A stretch of 64,000 bases of DNA from Bryum argenteum (taxonomy: Eukaryota; Streptophyta; Bryopsida; Bryales; Bryaceae). The translations under genes were made by a program, and so were the position numbers. This document shows, piece after piece, positions 48,505-58,690 of this stretch; the stretch's first letter is position 1; each line of letters starts with the position of its first letter. The stretch covers positions 26,862,097 through 26,926,096 of the forward strand of contig CM073324.1 of NCBI GenBank assembly GCA_037043015.1, read 5' to 3'. The notes beneath the pieces were generated by a model. The model searched no databases. It was not told where the DNA came from and saw only the letters and a list, made by a program, of their open reading frames with translations.

Positions 48505-48596
48505 GTAGTTAGTATGGTACGAGCACCGTATCGGCCCTTATCCTGGCTGTAGAGGAGACTTTTGTCATATATAGGGGTTACCATGCACGAAGTTTT

Positions 48597-48624
48597 TATT
48601 TTTTTATTTTTTTTTATTTTTTTC
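48597..48624. repeat. T-rich microsatellite
   Basis: TTTTTATTTTT-type run in the duplicated block, extended relative to its partner at 57750. Confidence 0.7.
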
Positions 48625-48964
48625 AATCAATTGTATAACAATGAATTAGAGGTAAATCATTATGTACCAAAGTAGTTTGCACTACTCGGCAAGTGAGATT
48701 TTTTTGGTATTTTTTGGATAATAAGTTAGTATACTTGGACCTTTCTAAGAGGTTGTTCCATAGAACTCTGGAGCAGTCCTACGTACCCTTATCATGCACG
48801 AGTATTTTAAAATGCCTTCAAAGCACCATGCAACTCTTAAAACCTCAAAAAATATGCTTTTTTTTTGCAATAATTGAAGCTTTGACTCAATATACCTCAA
48901 GATTAGTATGATGAAATTTGATAAAAGTTGGTGAATAGACTGATTAGACAACTATAAATAATAG

Positions 48965-49210
48965 TAACATTTTCAGGTTCCGAGCCGCACGTCAGAAAAC
49001 AACAAATTGCACGTGGCTCTGTACAGACAGTGATGTACCGAATTCTGATGCATTCTCTAACTCAGTCAAGAAATTTGGACTCTCAACGCAGAGTTGTAAT
49101 ACAATGCATAGGAGTACACAGCGAGTCCGGAGCGCAGGAATGGCAAAGCGGCGGAAAAGCAGTACAGCGCGGTGATGATGCGGACGATGTTGGACATTGG
49201 CAATGCTGGT
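48965..49210 (-). repeat. Amplified family block (LTELENAS type)
   Basis: Minus-strand reading NFLTELENASEFGTSLSVQS. It parallels 44.8, 46.2 and 47.6 kb. Confidence 0.4.
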
Positions 49211-49431
49211 CAATACTCAATACAGCGCAATGACAATCCGGAACAATTCACAACAGAATTTGATACAAAGAACCGAAAATCAAATAAAAAATAAGAGAAG
49301 TATAAAACATGGCAGCTACACTGCAAGGTCGACCATTGCCCTCTCATCTCAAGGTATAGATCATAGCTTATGGAACTAGGGTTCAGATTTGCGCTCCTTT
49401 CTAGACCTCTGTTATTTTCTTTTTGCGAGAA

Positions 49432-49935
49432 GGTATATCGTTGTTTCGTGGGCTCTGGTTATTCTGAAAGTGTTAACATGCAAGCTACTGTACCATCTGG
49501 TATTGGACCATATTGTCCATCTTTGCAATCTCTTTAGTGGCTCCTATTCTCCTGTAACCCCGAAGGCCCAGAGTAAGATTAAACTTCCAAATCCCACTCA
49601 ATGTTCTGCACTGCTGAAACACTGTTTATTTCCTCTGTTTTAAGACATTCGTTTGCAACGACTGTCCCTCGAGATTTGTGCCGCCGCCAAATTCGGAACA
49701 GGACTCTAGACAACGGATGCGCGAAATGCGTGCCGCTATGGCATTCACTGATGGGCCGATATAGATTGCAATGACAGGTGAGAGCATCTGTTACCTGTCA
49801 TTACCGACTTCAGAATATTCTTCACTTCCATGGACACTCTCGGTAACGCCTATCATGAGATACGGGGAGTCCTCTTAAATCCTAAATCCTAGATCCTTTT
49901 CCGTGGTCTACCACCGGTAGGATAAGTATCCTGTC
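49432..49935. repeat. Segmental duplicate, copy 2 (pairs with 38965-39470)
   Basis: Matches in the same order and orientation as copy 1, with scattered substitutions. Confidence 0.8.
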
Positions 49936-50345
49936 CTTCATTGGTTCACGAATTTCATCCTGATGCTATCACCACCTCATCATGATAACAGACATTCTAA
50001 TCTATCCTGGACCAGAAAACGTCAGAAATTTGAAGCTCTTGTCCGACACATCTGTGTACGTTGTGTGCTCACTCACAAGATTGAACACAGGAACTTATCT
50101 TTAAGCATACGATTTCAGCGGTTGGTTTCATGCCCTCCCGGACTTCTTCGATGCACGAGTTAGGTATGAGGATACTGCATTTCAACGCGAGCAATGAGAA
50201 AACCTTATCAACTACCGATGCAGCTGGTGTGACTAATTTCAATCGCAGCTGAATCAGTGCAATGGATTGATTTCGTTGGTATTTATGACACGAAATCGAG
50301 GAATAGTTTCACTCAGCAAGTCAGCGTAGTGTCGTTTCGTACAGC
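49936..50345. other. No gene seen
   Basis: Short frames only. Confidence 0.3.
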
Positions 50346-50347
50346 AC

Positions 50348-50900
50348 GTGATGTACGACATGTACGACACTAGAAGCAATGACGTGATAACTTCGAAGGG
50401 ATGGCTCAACGCTCTGCACGAATCTTCTGAGTCATCAGAAGACCTACGACCGACATTGATGTGTAAACTGTATCAAACACCGTCCTCAGTAGCCATTGCT
50501 ATACAGAGCAGTAGGTGCAATAGCAATGCAGGACAACGTAACGCACTAGCAATGAAAGTGCTGGACAATATGGTACGGTGGAAGGAATGTAGGGCACAGC
50601 CGCCACAGTGTCGGCGCGGTGCAGGAAGGGATTTACCAATGAAGTGAGTGACCGAGTGGCGATGTTGAATGAGGTCGAAAATGAGCTGCCAGACGCCTCA
50701 AGCGTATGGTTGGCTGAGAGAGACGCATTCCGTGCAGCATTGATGGACATAGGGGGCGTTGAGCTCACAACAACGTTGGTGATGGCTGCAAGGGAATGCG
50801 CAGTCTCCTCAGGACAACCATACGGATCAGGAGCCTAACGAGTTGGGGAAAACGCTGCCCTCTGTGGACAAGGAATGTGAGTAGCTTGGAATGCACGTAC
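50348..50900 (+). pseudogene. Longest copy of the amplified unknown family
   Basis: The plus-strand frame 50348-50647 reads ALHESSESSEDLRPTLMCKL, YQTPSSVAIAIQSSRCNSNA, GQRNALAMKVLDNMVRW. An overlapping frame, 50608-50838, reads KGFTNEVSDRVAMLNEVENE, then LPDASSVWLAERDAFRAALM, then DIGGVEL. Joining them needs a frameshift near 50610. It matches 42400-42800 (inverse orientation), where the same break region differs. No family was recognised. Confidence 0.4.
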
Positions 50901-51139
50901 CACATTCGACTTGTAGGGTCGTCCATCGACCATCCGAGTCGAATGTGTGTTAATATAGCTGGATGGTACACAGCCCACCGAGCCCCGGCCCGCAAGCCCC
51001 GCCCGGCTCCCAGTTACCGTAAACCTCGACGATGCAGTTACCCTAAACCTCGGCAGGTGAGCCTGGCAGTTTCGGCTGCTCATTTCGCCGCCGCGATTCT
51101 GGTATCCTGCTGCTGCTCTCCTCAACTTTCCCATCGATG

Positions 51140-51384
51140 GAATGTCGACCCCGCGTCGAATGCCATGCGTCACTCCGAATACTCCCAAGAGGACTAACGT
51201 TTTTAAGTTTCGCATGTGAGTGTTGACAAGCTCTAATGTATCGCCGGTTACCTTCACACACCGCATTGTGAAGCTCTTCATCATCGGCATGGCCTCGAGC
51301 TCCGTTGAGTCGATGAACATATTTCCTAAATCCAACTTCTTCAGCACTTTGCCTGGTACCAAGCACAGAGAGTGACCGATTCAC
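51140..51384 (-). pseudogene. F-box/LRR-type protein fragment
   Basis: Minus-strand open reading HSLCLVPGKVLKKLDLGN, MFIDSTELEAMPMMKSFTMR, CVKVTGDTLELVNTHMRNLK, TLVLLGVFGVTH. This follows the leucine spacing of plant F-box/LRR proteins (target adaptors of SCF ubiquitin ligases). It lacks an F-box, a start and further repeats. The open frame then runs into the GC-rich terminal repeat (KLRRAAAGYQNRGGEMSSRN), so the fragment looks captured and fused. Confidence 0.5.
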
Positions 51385-52102
51385 TCCACCATTTAAAACT
51401 GGTGCATGGTTACAGCAGATATTGATTTTTTTACTGGTGTTTGAACCGAAGATGGGTTGATTGAAATTGAAGTCTTACAGCAGAGATTGATTAATCCACT
51501 GGTGTCACTACAAGAAAACCGAGAATTTTTCCAATTTTTTCATGTATTTGCTTTTGTTTCCTGGTTTTGTCGTAGTGTGATTGAACCGGAGATGGGTTGA
51601 TTGAAGGCTTACAGTTCTGAGATAAGATTTTGAGAATGCTCGTCCGGCGCATGATCGCTTGCTGTCCATAATCCACGATGCAGAGATGTTGGAGAGAAGC
51701 TTGAACAGAAGGTATTCATCGAATGACGTGAAAAGGGTCGCTCAGCCAGAAATCTGTTCGTCTTCGCTCGGCTTCAGGGAAGGTCTTCGATCTAGAGCGA
51801 AAAGAGAATAACGAAGCTTTGATGCCTTGGTTGCAGCTAGCATCTAGGAGACAAGATGAAACTGAAGTGTGACGGCACATGAAAAGAGAATCGGCAGTCT
51901 TTCAGATCTCGAATCCTTTTCATTCAACGCTTGCACTTTTCGAAATGTTTATGCAAAGCTAAGACTTTCAGGTAAGCGAAAACTTTCTGTCTTCTATCTA
52001 TCAAGGTAGGGGTATATACTTTCTACTACTTAATGAGCCCTACTGATATCAGGTCTTACAACGGAAAACTAAACGACCACCGCATGTACAATGATGAAAT
52101 AA

Positions 52103-52340
52103 TGGAATTGGCTGGGTCGGTCTTGTGGGGCTTGTCAGCAGCAATTTCTATTTAGAGGTGAAAAATCGGATCTGCTGAGTCGGTATTGTGGAGCTTGTGA
52201 GCATAAATCTCTGTACAAAGACGAAAAGTGGAATTGGCTGGGTCGATCTTGTACGTGGAGTTTATCAGCGGAGATTTCTGGACAGAGGTGAAAAACGGAA
52301 TTGGTTGGGTCGATCTTGTGGAGCTTATCGGGGTTACGAG
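52103..52340. repeat. Four tandem units of about 62-67 bp
   Basis: Units start near 52103, 52168, 52230 and 52297 with GGAATTGGCTGGGTCGRTCT and contain a TTATCAGC-GAGATTTCT-like middle and an AGAGGTGAAAAA-like end. The last unit is partial. Confidence 0.75.
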
Positions 52341-52499
52341 CGTATTCCTTGCCGCGTCCTTCATCCACCATGACGAACTCACCATGACGAACTTGGGGTG
52401 CGCGGCGCTAGCTCGAGTGCTGCCCATCGCAGCTGCGATGGGAAAGTTGAGGAGAGCAGCAGCAGCAGAATACCATAATCGCGGCGGCGAAACGAGCAG

Positions 52500-52715
52500 C
52501 CGAAACTGCGAGGCCCACCCTCGCGCCTAAGGGCGGGACTGTGGAGGGGGACCGCCTCCCTCACCGGGCAGCCCTGCATGCTCCTCGCCCGGCCTCACCC
52601 GGGCCTCCCAGCCCGGCCCTCGATTGCAGTCGCAGGCTCGTCGCTCGTCCGTCCCGCATGTCCCGCAGGTTTCGAGTTCCAGCTTCCTCCCGCGCGAAAC
52701 TTGATTTTCCTGCCT
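52500..52715. repeat. GC-rich inverted repeat, left arm (pairs with 53650-53875)
   Basis: CCTCGCGCCTAAGGGCGGGA, GGCCCTCGATTGCAGTCGCA and GTCCCGCATGTCCCGCAGGT recur as complements at 53650-53870. The arms are about 0.2 kb and the spacer about 0.95 kb. The arms are much richer in GC than the surrounding DNA. Confidence 0.75.
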
Positions 52716-53649
52716 CACTCTTTCAAGTTACCCTCTTTTCGAGGAGTAGAGCGCCTCACGCATAGCTACCCATCGTCTATGCCTGCATCACATGCTCTGC
52801 CTCACAGGTTAGGGTAGGGATGAATGCTCGACGGAGAGTCATTGTGCAGTTACTTTGAATTGTACAAATTTTGCCGTATCAATGAAAATACTTGTGCAGT
52901 TGCGTGAATATTACCTTTCTGTCCATTCAAATTTTCATAACATTTTCTAATGTTTCAATCCCTGGTGATGGTTGCGTTGCGTATCGGAGTTGTATCCGAC
53001 TCTTAAAAGTTTTGCGGTCACGAGATGGTTGGATGGATATATGATGTGTATGTAAGGGGGAAGAATTGCGTGTGTGTTGCATCAGCCTTTGAGAAAATCA
53101 GTTTCTGTGCTATACGCACTTCAGTACGGCTTTCATATGCGCTTCCTTTGTCGGACTTTTAATGTAAGATCGCACTTGTTCTTCTGAAGAAAAATCTCGC
53201 ATTCTCTCGTTTAGTCATCTATTTCCGACAAATGTATCTTCCAGTACCTGCACACGCAAGAAAAAGGTTACATCAGTCTCCGAAAATGAGAATGGGGAGA
53301 AATTGGATAAGATGAACTCACAAGCATTTGCATTTCCATGAGACTGAACATTCCGAGCAGCTTAGTTGGTTCTGGGCTTTTGTTTTTCCGCTGAAAACAT
53401 TGAAGTACAGGAACTTTTCATTCTCGGGAATTATCATTTTCAGATTTCAAGTACATGAATGGCTGTAAACAGGATTGAGATGCTCCTAACAACATTCACC
53501 AAAGATTTTGAACCGAAACATGAGCAGCAACATGTTTTGAAGAGCAGCGACGTACACAACGGCCAACAAGGGCGTCATGCCGAGCCCAGCGAGCATCGGC
53601 ATCGAGGGAGTACATGATTGAGATGACCATTGTCCGGAGGAGACGAAGC
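52716..53649. other. Spacer between GC-rich arms, no gene
   Basis: AT-rich, short frames only. Confidence 0.4.
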
Positions 53650-53886
53650 ACTTCTGCGCGGGAGGAAACCCAATTTCAAAACCTGCGCGACATGCGGGAC
53701 GGAAGAGCTTGCGACGGACGAGCTTGCAACGACGACGAGCCTGCGACTGCAATCGAGGGCCGGGCTGGGAGGCCCGGGCGAGGCCGGGCAAGGGGCAGGC
53801 AGGGCTGCCCGGTGAGGAAGGCGGTCCCCCCTCCACAGTCCCGCCCTTAGGCGCGAGGGAGGCCCACCTGTCGAGGTTTAGGGTAA
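53650..53886. repeat. GC-rich inverted repeat, right arm
   Basis: Complement of 52500-52715. It ends CACCTGTCGAGGTTTAGGGTAACT, the inverse of 51036-51060. A CGACGAGCTTGCAACGACGA stretch is an extra local expansion. Confidence 0.75.
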
Positions 53887-55320
53887 CTAAATCGTTATGA
53901 ACAAAGTTGGATGTATCATCCAAATGCACCCCCTGCCCGAGCGACGTCCGTCGCTCTGCCCACCAGGCTCTGTGACCAGCTCGCTGGCCGGGTGTAACCC
54001 TAGAACGTCGGAGCGTATCACCGTGGCTGGCGAGTGCGTTTGTACGTATTACCGTGGGCATGCAGGAAAACGGAGAATTTGCATATTGAGAGTGGATCTT
54101 TTCACTGAATTCGCGATGCAGGGGTAGTGAGAAGTGTTACCATTGCTGGTGAGTGCCGAACTCATTCAATGTAGAACAAAACGACGACAAATTGTGTATG
54201 ATCATGGCCATATGTCACATTCTGAAAATATGGGCATCACCGGAAAAATTACATTCATGTATAGCTACGACATAGATCGGTCACCGTGTCCCGAATATCT
54301 TCAAGCTGAAAGTGTAAGTTCTAAGGGAAACAAAAGTGGAACTCGATTTACACAAGCATTTTGGTCTGAGTGAGCTTGTAAATGCGGCATGTGAATACAG
54401 TGGTACATAAAACGTTGTGAAAGCGATCATAAAACACATCTGTAAGTTTCGAGTTTGCAGCATCTTCGTGCTATAATTGGAAGCTCTATATGAACGGAAA
54501 CAAACCCACTCCCTGATCATGCACTCTCTCTTCCGCAATTCTGTAAGAAATAAAACTGAAGGTGTGAAGACTGATTTGCAGTTGTTGGGCTAAACGGGTA
54601 GGAAATTTTCGGCAGAATTCAGCTGTACACACTGCCCACGGGTTCATTGCTGAGATTGCCCGTGCCCACGAGGCCTTTTGACTAAGCCGGTGCACTGTTC
54701 ATCCGTCCACTGGGAAGGCGCCATGTGGCTCGTGACTCCAATCCCATGACGTTAGCTTGTAACTGCCAGTTCTCACCCTCCTGCCCAACAAGAGAACTTT
54801 TTCTCTTGGTCCGTTTTACAAACCCCGAATGCTGACCATGCATGCCCATTTCAAAAAAATTCCAAACCTCGAACACTGACCATGTATGCCCATCCAAAAT
54901 TTTCTGCTGCGGGCCTCTTGGGATCTAAGACCGCACATGCGGCATGATAGTCCATTTATGAGGCATCATTTTTTATAAACCAACAAAATTGAGCCCCTTG
55001 GGAGGTAAACAACTTTCTTCTGCGCTCACTTACACTCGCTGCCGTGGGGAACTTCGGAAAATTATCTTTGGATGAAAAAACGACGCCAATCGTCTGCAAT
55101 CACACATCCGTTTCATTCATCGGACATGAAATGGCCGCTCCGACGTTCCAGGGTTAAGCTCACCCGTTGTTCGCGTGCCATATTCGCTTTCTATTTGCGT
55201 CGCATATGATCACGTAGCTGGAGCTCGACTCCGTATCGGCCGTGCTGTGTACTGAGCTAGCAGTTTGTAAGCCTCAAGCGTGTGCTTCAACTGCTCTGTT
55301 TGTGAAAAAACGTCACCTGC
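53887..55320. other. Intergenic, no gene seen
   Basis: Short frames only. The block TGACCATGYATGCCCAT occurs twice near 54833 and 54876. Confidence 0.35.
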
Positions 55321-55744
55321 TAAAGGCCCGTTCGCACTTGGCCTTTGCAAAGAGCGTGACTAAAAATTTAACACCCCCACAATTTGGGGAGGAATACCTT
55401 GTTTTGAGGAAAGTTGTCATCAATGAGGCTCGTAAAGGTGTAATCAATAGTGAGGGGATTATGTAATGGCCCCTCAAGTGGGACAATACATAAGACCACT
55501 CTTAAGTGAGGAAAATTTGAGAATCTTTCCAATATTGGTGCTCCCTCAAGTATTGCCTACTATTGCTCAAAGCTCTTTTGTCCTCCTAGATGTTTGCTAA
55601 TACCCTACTCTCTAAAATGTGCCATGTGGACAGCCATGTAGGATTGGTAATTACTAATGAATGTAGGTGCGAACACACACTTTTTAATAGAGTTAAGACC
55701 CCCTCCTAAGACCTCCTCTAAGGCCAAGTGCGAACAGGCCTTAA
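55321..55744. mobile_element. Harbinger-type MITE with TAA duplication
   Basis: The 418-bp element (55324-55741) begins AGGCCCGTTCGCACTTGGCC and ends GGCCAAGTGCGAACAGGCCT, 20 bp inverted with one mismatch. It is flanked by TAA at 55321-55323 and 55742-55744. The interior is AT-richer and non-coding. Confidence 0.8.
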
Positions 55745-56180
55745 GGATGGATATGTTATATTCCTTAATAAAATTTATTTTCTTCACTGAGGTTCTCTGC
55801 TTAGCGAGCAAGTCACGGTTATATCATGCCCACTGCACTTGATTTTCATTGATGTAAGGCATTTGGGAGAAGTCTGATTGAAGATTGGTTGCTAATGAGA
55901 AGAGGTCAATGACCAGCCAAAGAGTAAAAAGTGGAGCTAGATAATCATCTATCAGAATCGAGTAGAGAGTCAACGGGTGCTTATGAGAACAGTGAATTGC
56001 ATGGAAGAAGGCTTTACAGATGATACGGATTAATTGGTACAATACGAAACTATGGCACGCAATTGTCAAAGGCTTGGCCCATGATGGAACATTTACGGAC
56101 GTCGGGTTTGTTGGTTGCTATGAAGCACACTGAAGTCGAGAATCTCCATTTCGAGCTTCACAGCTTTCTGGGCAATCTTC
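55745..56180. other. No gene seen
   Basis: Short frames only. Confidence 0.35.
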
Positions 56181-56549
56181 TTAACCCTTAAAGGGGCCTG
56201 TCAGCCCCTCGGGTTGTTTTCCAACAGAATCTTTCTTGTAGCTCTTGTGATTCTCATTTTTTCACTTATTTTTTTATATCATTCTGGTCACCTTTTTGTG
56301 ATGCATCTACAAAGGGAAATCCTAAAATTCAAATCGCAATTTGTATGAGTGATTTGTGCTTTGAAAGGATTGTGGTAGGTAGGTTGGGATTGCACAAAAC
56401 CTTGTAGGAGGTTGCAAACTCATCATTGATTTGTTCATTCATGCTGCCCAAGTTCTAAAAGTGCACTATTCATGTTGCCCAGGTCCAAAAGATGTTGAGA
56501 TCCAATTTCGGGCGGCCTATTGAGGAGTAGAAGGACCTTTAAGGGTTAA
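56181..56549. mobile_element. TTAA-flanked MITE, piggyBac-like ends, copy E
   Basis: The element at 56185-56545 begins CCCTTAAAGGGGCC and ends GGACCTTTAAGGG, with TTAA at 56181-56184 and 56546-56549. Its interior is the inverse of copy A (GCACTATTCATG, GTAGGAGGTTGCAA, CTTTGAAAGGATTGTGGTAG). Confidence 0.75.
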
Positions 56550-56961
56550 GGAACATCTTGCCCAACCCCAAGCGCAGTAGGATTTCCTGATGTACAGAGC
56601 CTCCACAAACAACCCTGGTTTGGCAAGGTAGGTAGAGTAGTTGGGGAAAACGTGAAGACAGCCAACCACAATTCGAGTCTTCTCATACGGCGACCGAAAT
56701 GCCTCAACCTCCTGGTCCTCCACCGAACGCTTCCATTCTCCCACAACTTCTGGAGCTGCAACGGTGGCATGCGAACGGCTGGGGGAGCGGGGCTTGCGGG
56801 GCTTGGAGAAGGCGAACGCCGACAGCCGGCGGCAGTCGGAACCTGAGACTTGGGCTCGTTTCGAGCTGAGGGAAGGTGGGAACTTGGAGGCTTGGAGGCT
56901 CAAGGGGCAGGCAGGGAGAGGGGCGGGCAGTAGAGGGCGTGACCCCTCTACTGTCCCGCCT

Positions 56962-57374
56962 TTAGAGCGTCTTCAGCGGTGACTTTGGGAGGCCGAAAAA
57001 ACGGCCACCTGCTGCCAACCTCCGAAAGTGAAAGCGCACCGTTCACTCTGCAACGGTAGCGTGGAAGTCGGACTCGGCCAAAGAGGCACAGGGCACGGCC
57101 AAATCTCACGATATACAGAGCTCTCTACACCGCACTTGAGAGCTGGTCAAAGGGAATCTTCTTGGCTTTTGCAGCTTTTCGTCTTCCAAGAGCTCTCGAC
57201 GTTGAGCAACTGAGAGCCGGAAGTTGCTTTGAAGTCAAGAGGGGAGTACATTTCAGAGCCACCGGTGGGTGTGGTGCCACTGGCCCGACAAATCAGGCCT
57301 CTGCAACTTTCCGCGAGTTCCGAAGGAGGCTCTGCTAGAGCCATTTCCTAGAGTATCCGTTGGAGATGCTCTCA
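56962..57374. mobile_element. Harbinger-like MITE, GAGCRTCT ends
   Basis: 56965-57371 begins GAGCGTCTTCAGCGG and ends CCGTTGGAGATGCTC (12 of 15 positions inverted). It is flanked by TTA and TCA, one mismatch away from a 3-bp duplication. A GC-rich relative of the 52.5/53.7-kb arms (GGGCGGGCAGTAGAGG to CTGTCCCGCC) sits directly upstream (56905-56960). Confidence 0.5.
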
Positions 57375-57539
57375 GTGGCGAGGAAGGGCAACTGGACGTC
57401 GTCGGCCGTCGGCTCTGCGCGGCAAAGCGTGTCTAAGGGCGGGCAGAAGGCCAGGGTGCCCGGAGAATTTCACCCATGGTAAGAATTTCAGCCTGGTGAG
57501 AAGTTTACCCGTGGTGAGAATTTTGGGAGAGCCGGGAGC

Positions 57540-58690
57540 TCTGGGAACAGACCACCGATGTCGTAGATTCGAAAATGTAGGATCTCGTTTGAATTACTTT
57601 TGAAAAAGCTTGACAGGTAATACTACATTGATTGCTTAAAATACTAATAAAAGTGAACTGATAATGTGGAATGAGAGCACCGTATTGGCCCTTATCCTTG
57701 CTGCAGAAGAGACTTTTGTCATGTATACGGGTTACCATGAACGAGATTTTTATTTTTTGAAATTATATTTCTTTAGTAAATTTTATATTTAAATTTTCTT
57801 CACAACCACTGTGATCATTAATTGCAGGTAGTACATCATGTACCAAAGTAGTTTGCACTTCCAGGCGACTGAGATTTTTTGGGTATTTTTTAAAATGATA
57901 AGCTAGTATACATGGACCTATCTAAGGGCCGCTTCACACTATGACCAAAGGTGGAGAGGCCATCAATTTCAACCAATGAAATTGCAGGAAACCATAGTTT
58001 CGGCCTCTCGGGCCTTCACACTAGAAGCCAAAGTCCACCGGCCGTCGCTCTCCAAATTGCCTATGTGGCAACGCTTTTTGATCAAGGAGACGGCCTCTCG
58101 ACATTTGTTTGGGTCTTGCATTTTGGAAGACCCAAACTATGGTCGAGAGGCCGTCACATTTTAGTCATAAAAATTCAAAACTAACAAGATCTTGGGCGTT
58201 CGATCAGAAAGATGCCTTGAACAAGGAATAAAGTGATATGGGTTTGGACTTTGGGCTTGGCCTTTGGAGGCTTCACACTACGGCCGTCCAAGGTGAGAGG
58301 CCATGGGAGTTCGTGGTCAAAGCTTTCGACTTTGGGCTTGGCCTTTGGAGGCTTCACACTATGCCCGACCAAAGGCCCCAATTACAATATTTTATTGGCT
58401 ATTTTCAGTAAATTTCTTTGGACTCTCAACAAAGTTTGGATACTCAATTCCACGGCCTCTCAACTTGGACGGCCATAGTGTGAAGCGGCCCTAAGGGGTA
58501 GTTCCAAAGAACTCTGGAGTAGTCCTACTCACCCTTATCATGCACGATAATTTTGAAATGCCTTCAAAGCACCAGGCAACTCTTAAACCCTTACAAAATA
58601 TGTAGTTTTTGCAAAAACCGAAGCTTTGACTTAACATACTTCAAGATCCGTATAGTGAAATTTGATAAAAGTTGGAGGGTAGACTAACTA
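57540..58690. repeat. Segmental duplicate, copy 2 (pairs with 48120-48960)
   Basis: Same landmarks as copy 1. It lacks the 249-bp insertion of copy 1 and contains the 566-bp Harbinger-type insertion described next. Confidence 0.8.
57923..58494. mobile_element. 566-bp Harbinger-type MITE with TAA duplication and an empty paralogous site
   Basis: The element (57926-58491) begins GGGCCGCTTCACACTATG and ends CATAGTGTGAAGCGGCCC, a perfect 18-bp inverted repeat, with TAA on both sides (57923-57925 and 58492-58494). The duplicate block at 48747-48765 reads CTTTCTAAGAGGTTGTTCC with a single TAA, the empty site. Inside, GACTTTGGGCTTGGCCTTTG and the following GAGGCTTCACACTA are directly repeated at 58248 and 58329, and GGCCTCTC motifs recur throughout. 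Confidence 0.9.

Larger units (their letters stand above)
48120..48960. repeat. Segmental duplicate, copy 1 (pairs with 57540-58690)
   Basis: Shared landmarks with 57540-58690 in direct orientation: CTACATTGATTGC, GGCCCTTATCCT, GAGACTTTTGTCAT, TGTACCAAAGTAGTTTGCAC, TAGAACTCTGGAG-like, CTTATCATGCACGA and TGCCTTCAAAGCACCA. This copy has the 48256-48504 insertion and lacks the 57926-58491 insertion. Confidence 0.8.
51036..52530. mobile_element. Possible Pack-MULE-like element with long GC-rich inverted repeats
   Basis: 51055-51133 (GTGAGCCTGGCAGTTTCGGC to CTCTCCTCAACTTTCCC) is inverted at 52439-52520 (GGAAAGTTGAGGAGAGCAGC to GAGGCCCACC), about 80 bp of good match. The enclosed 1.3 kb holds an F-box/LRR-like gene fragment and a four-unit tandem array, not a transposase. 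Outside the left arm, AGTTACCCTAAACCTCG (51036-51052) is inverted at 53870-53886, so the true outer limits may be wider (51036-53886). No target duplication was established. Confidence 0.4.
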
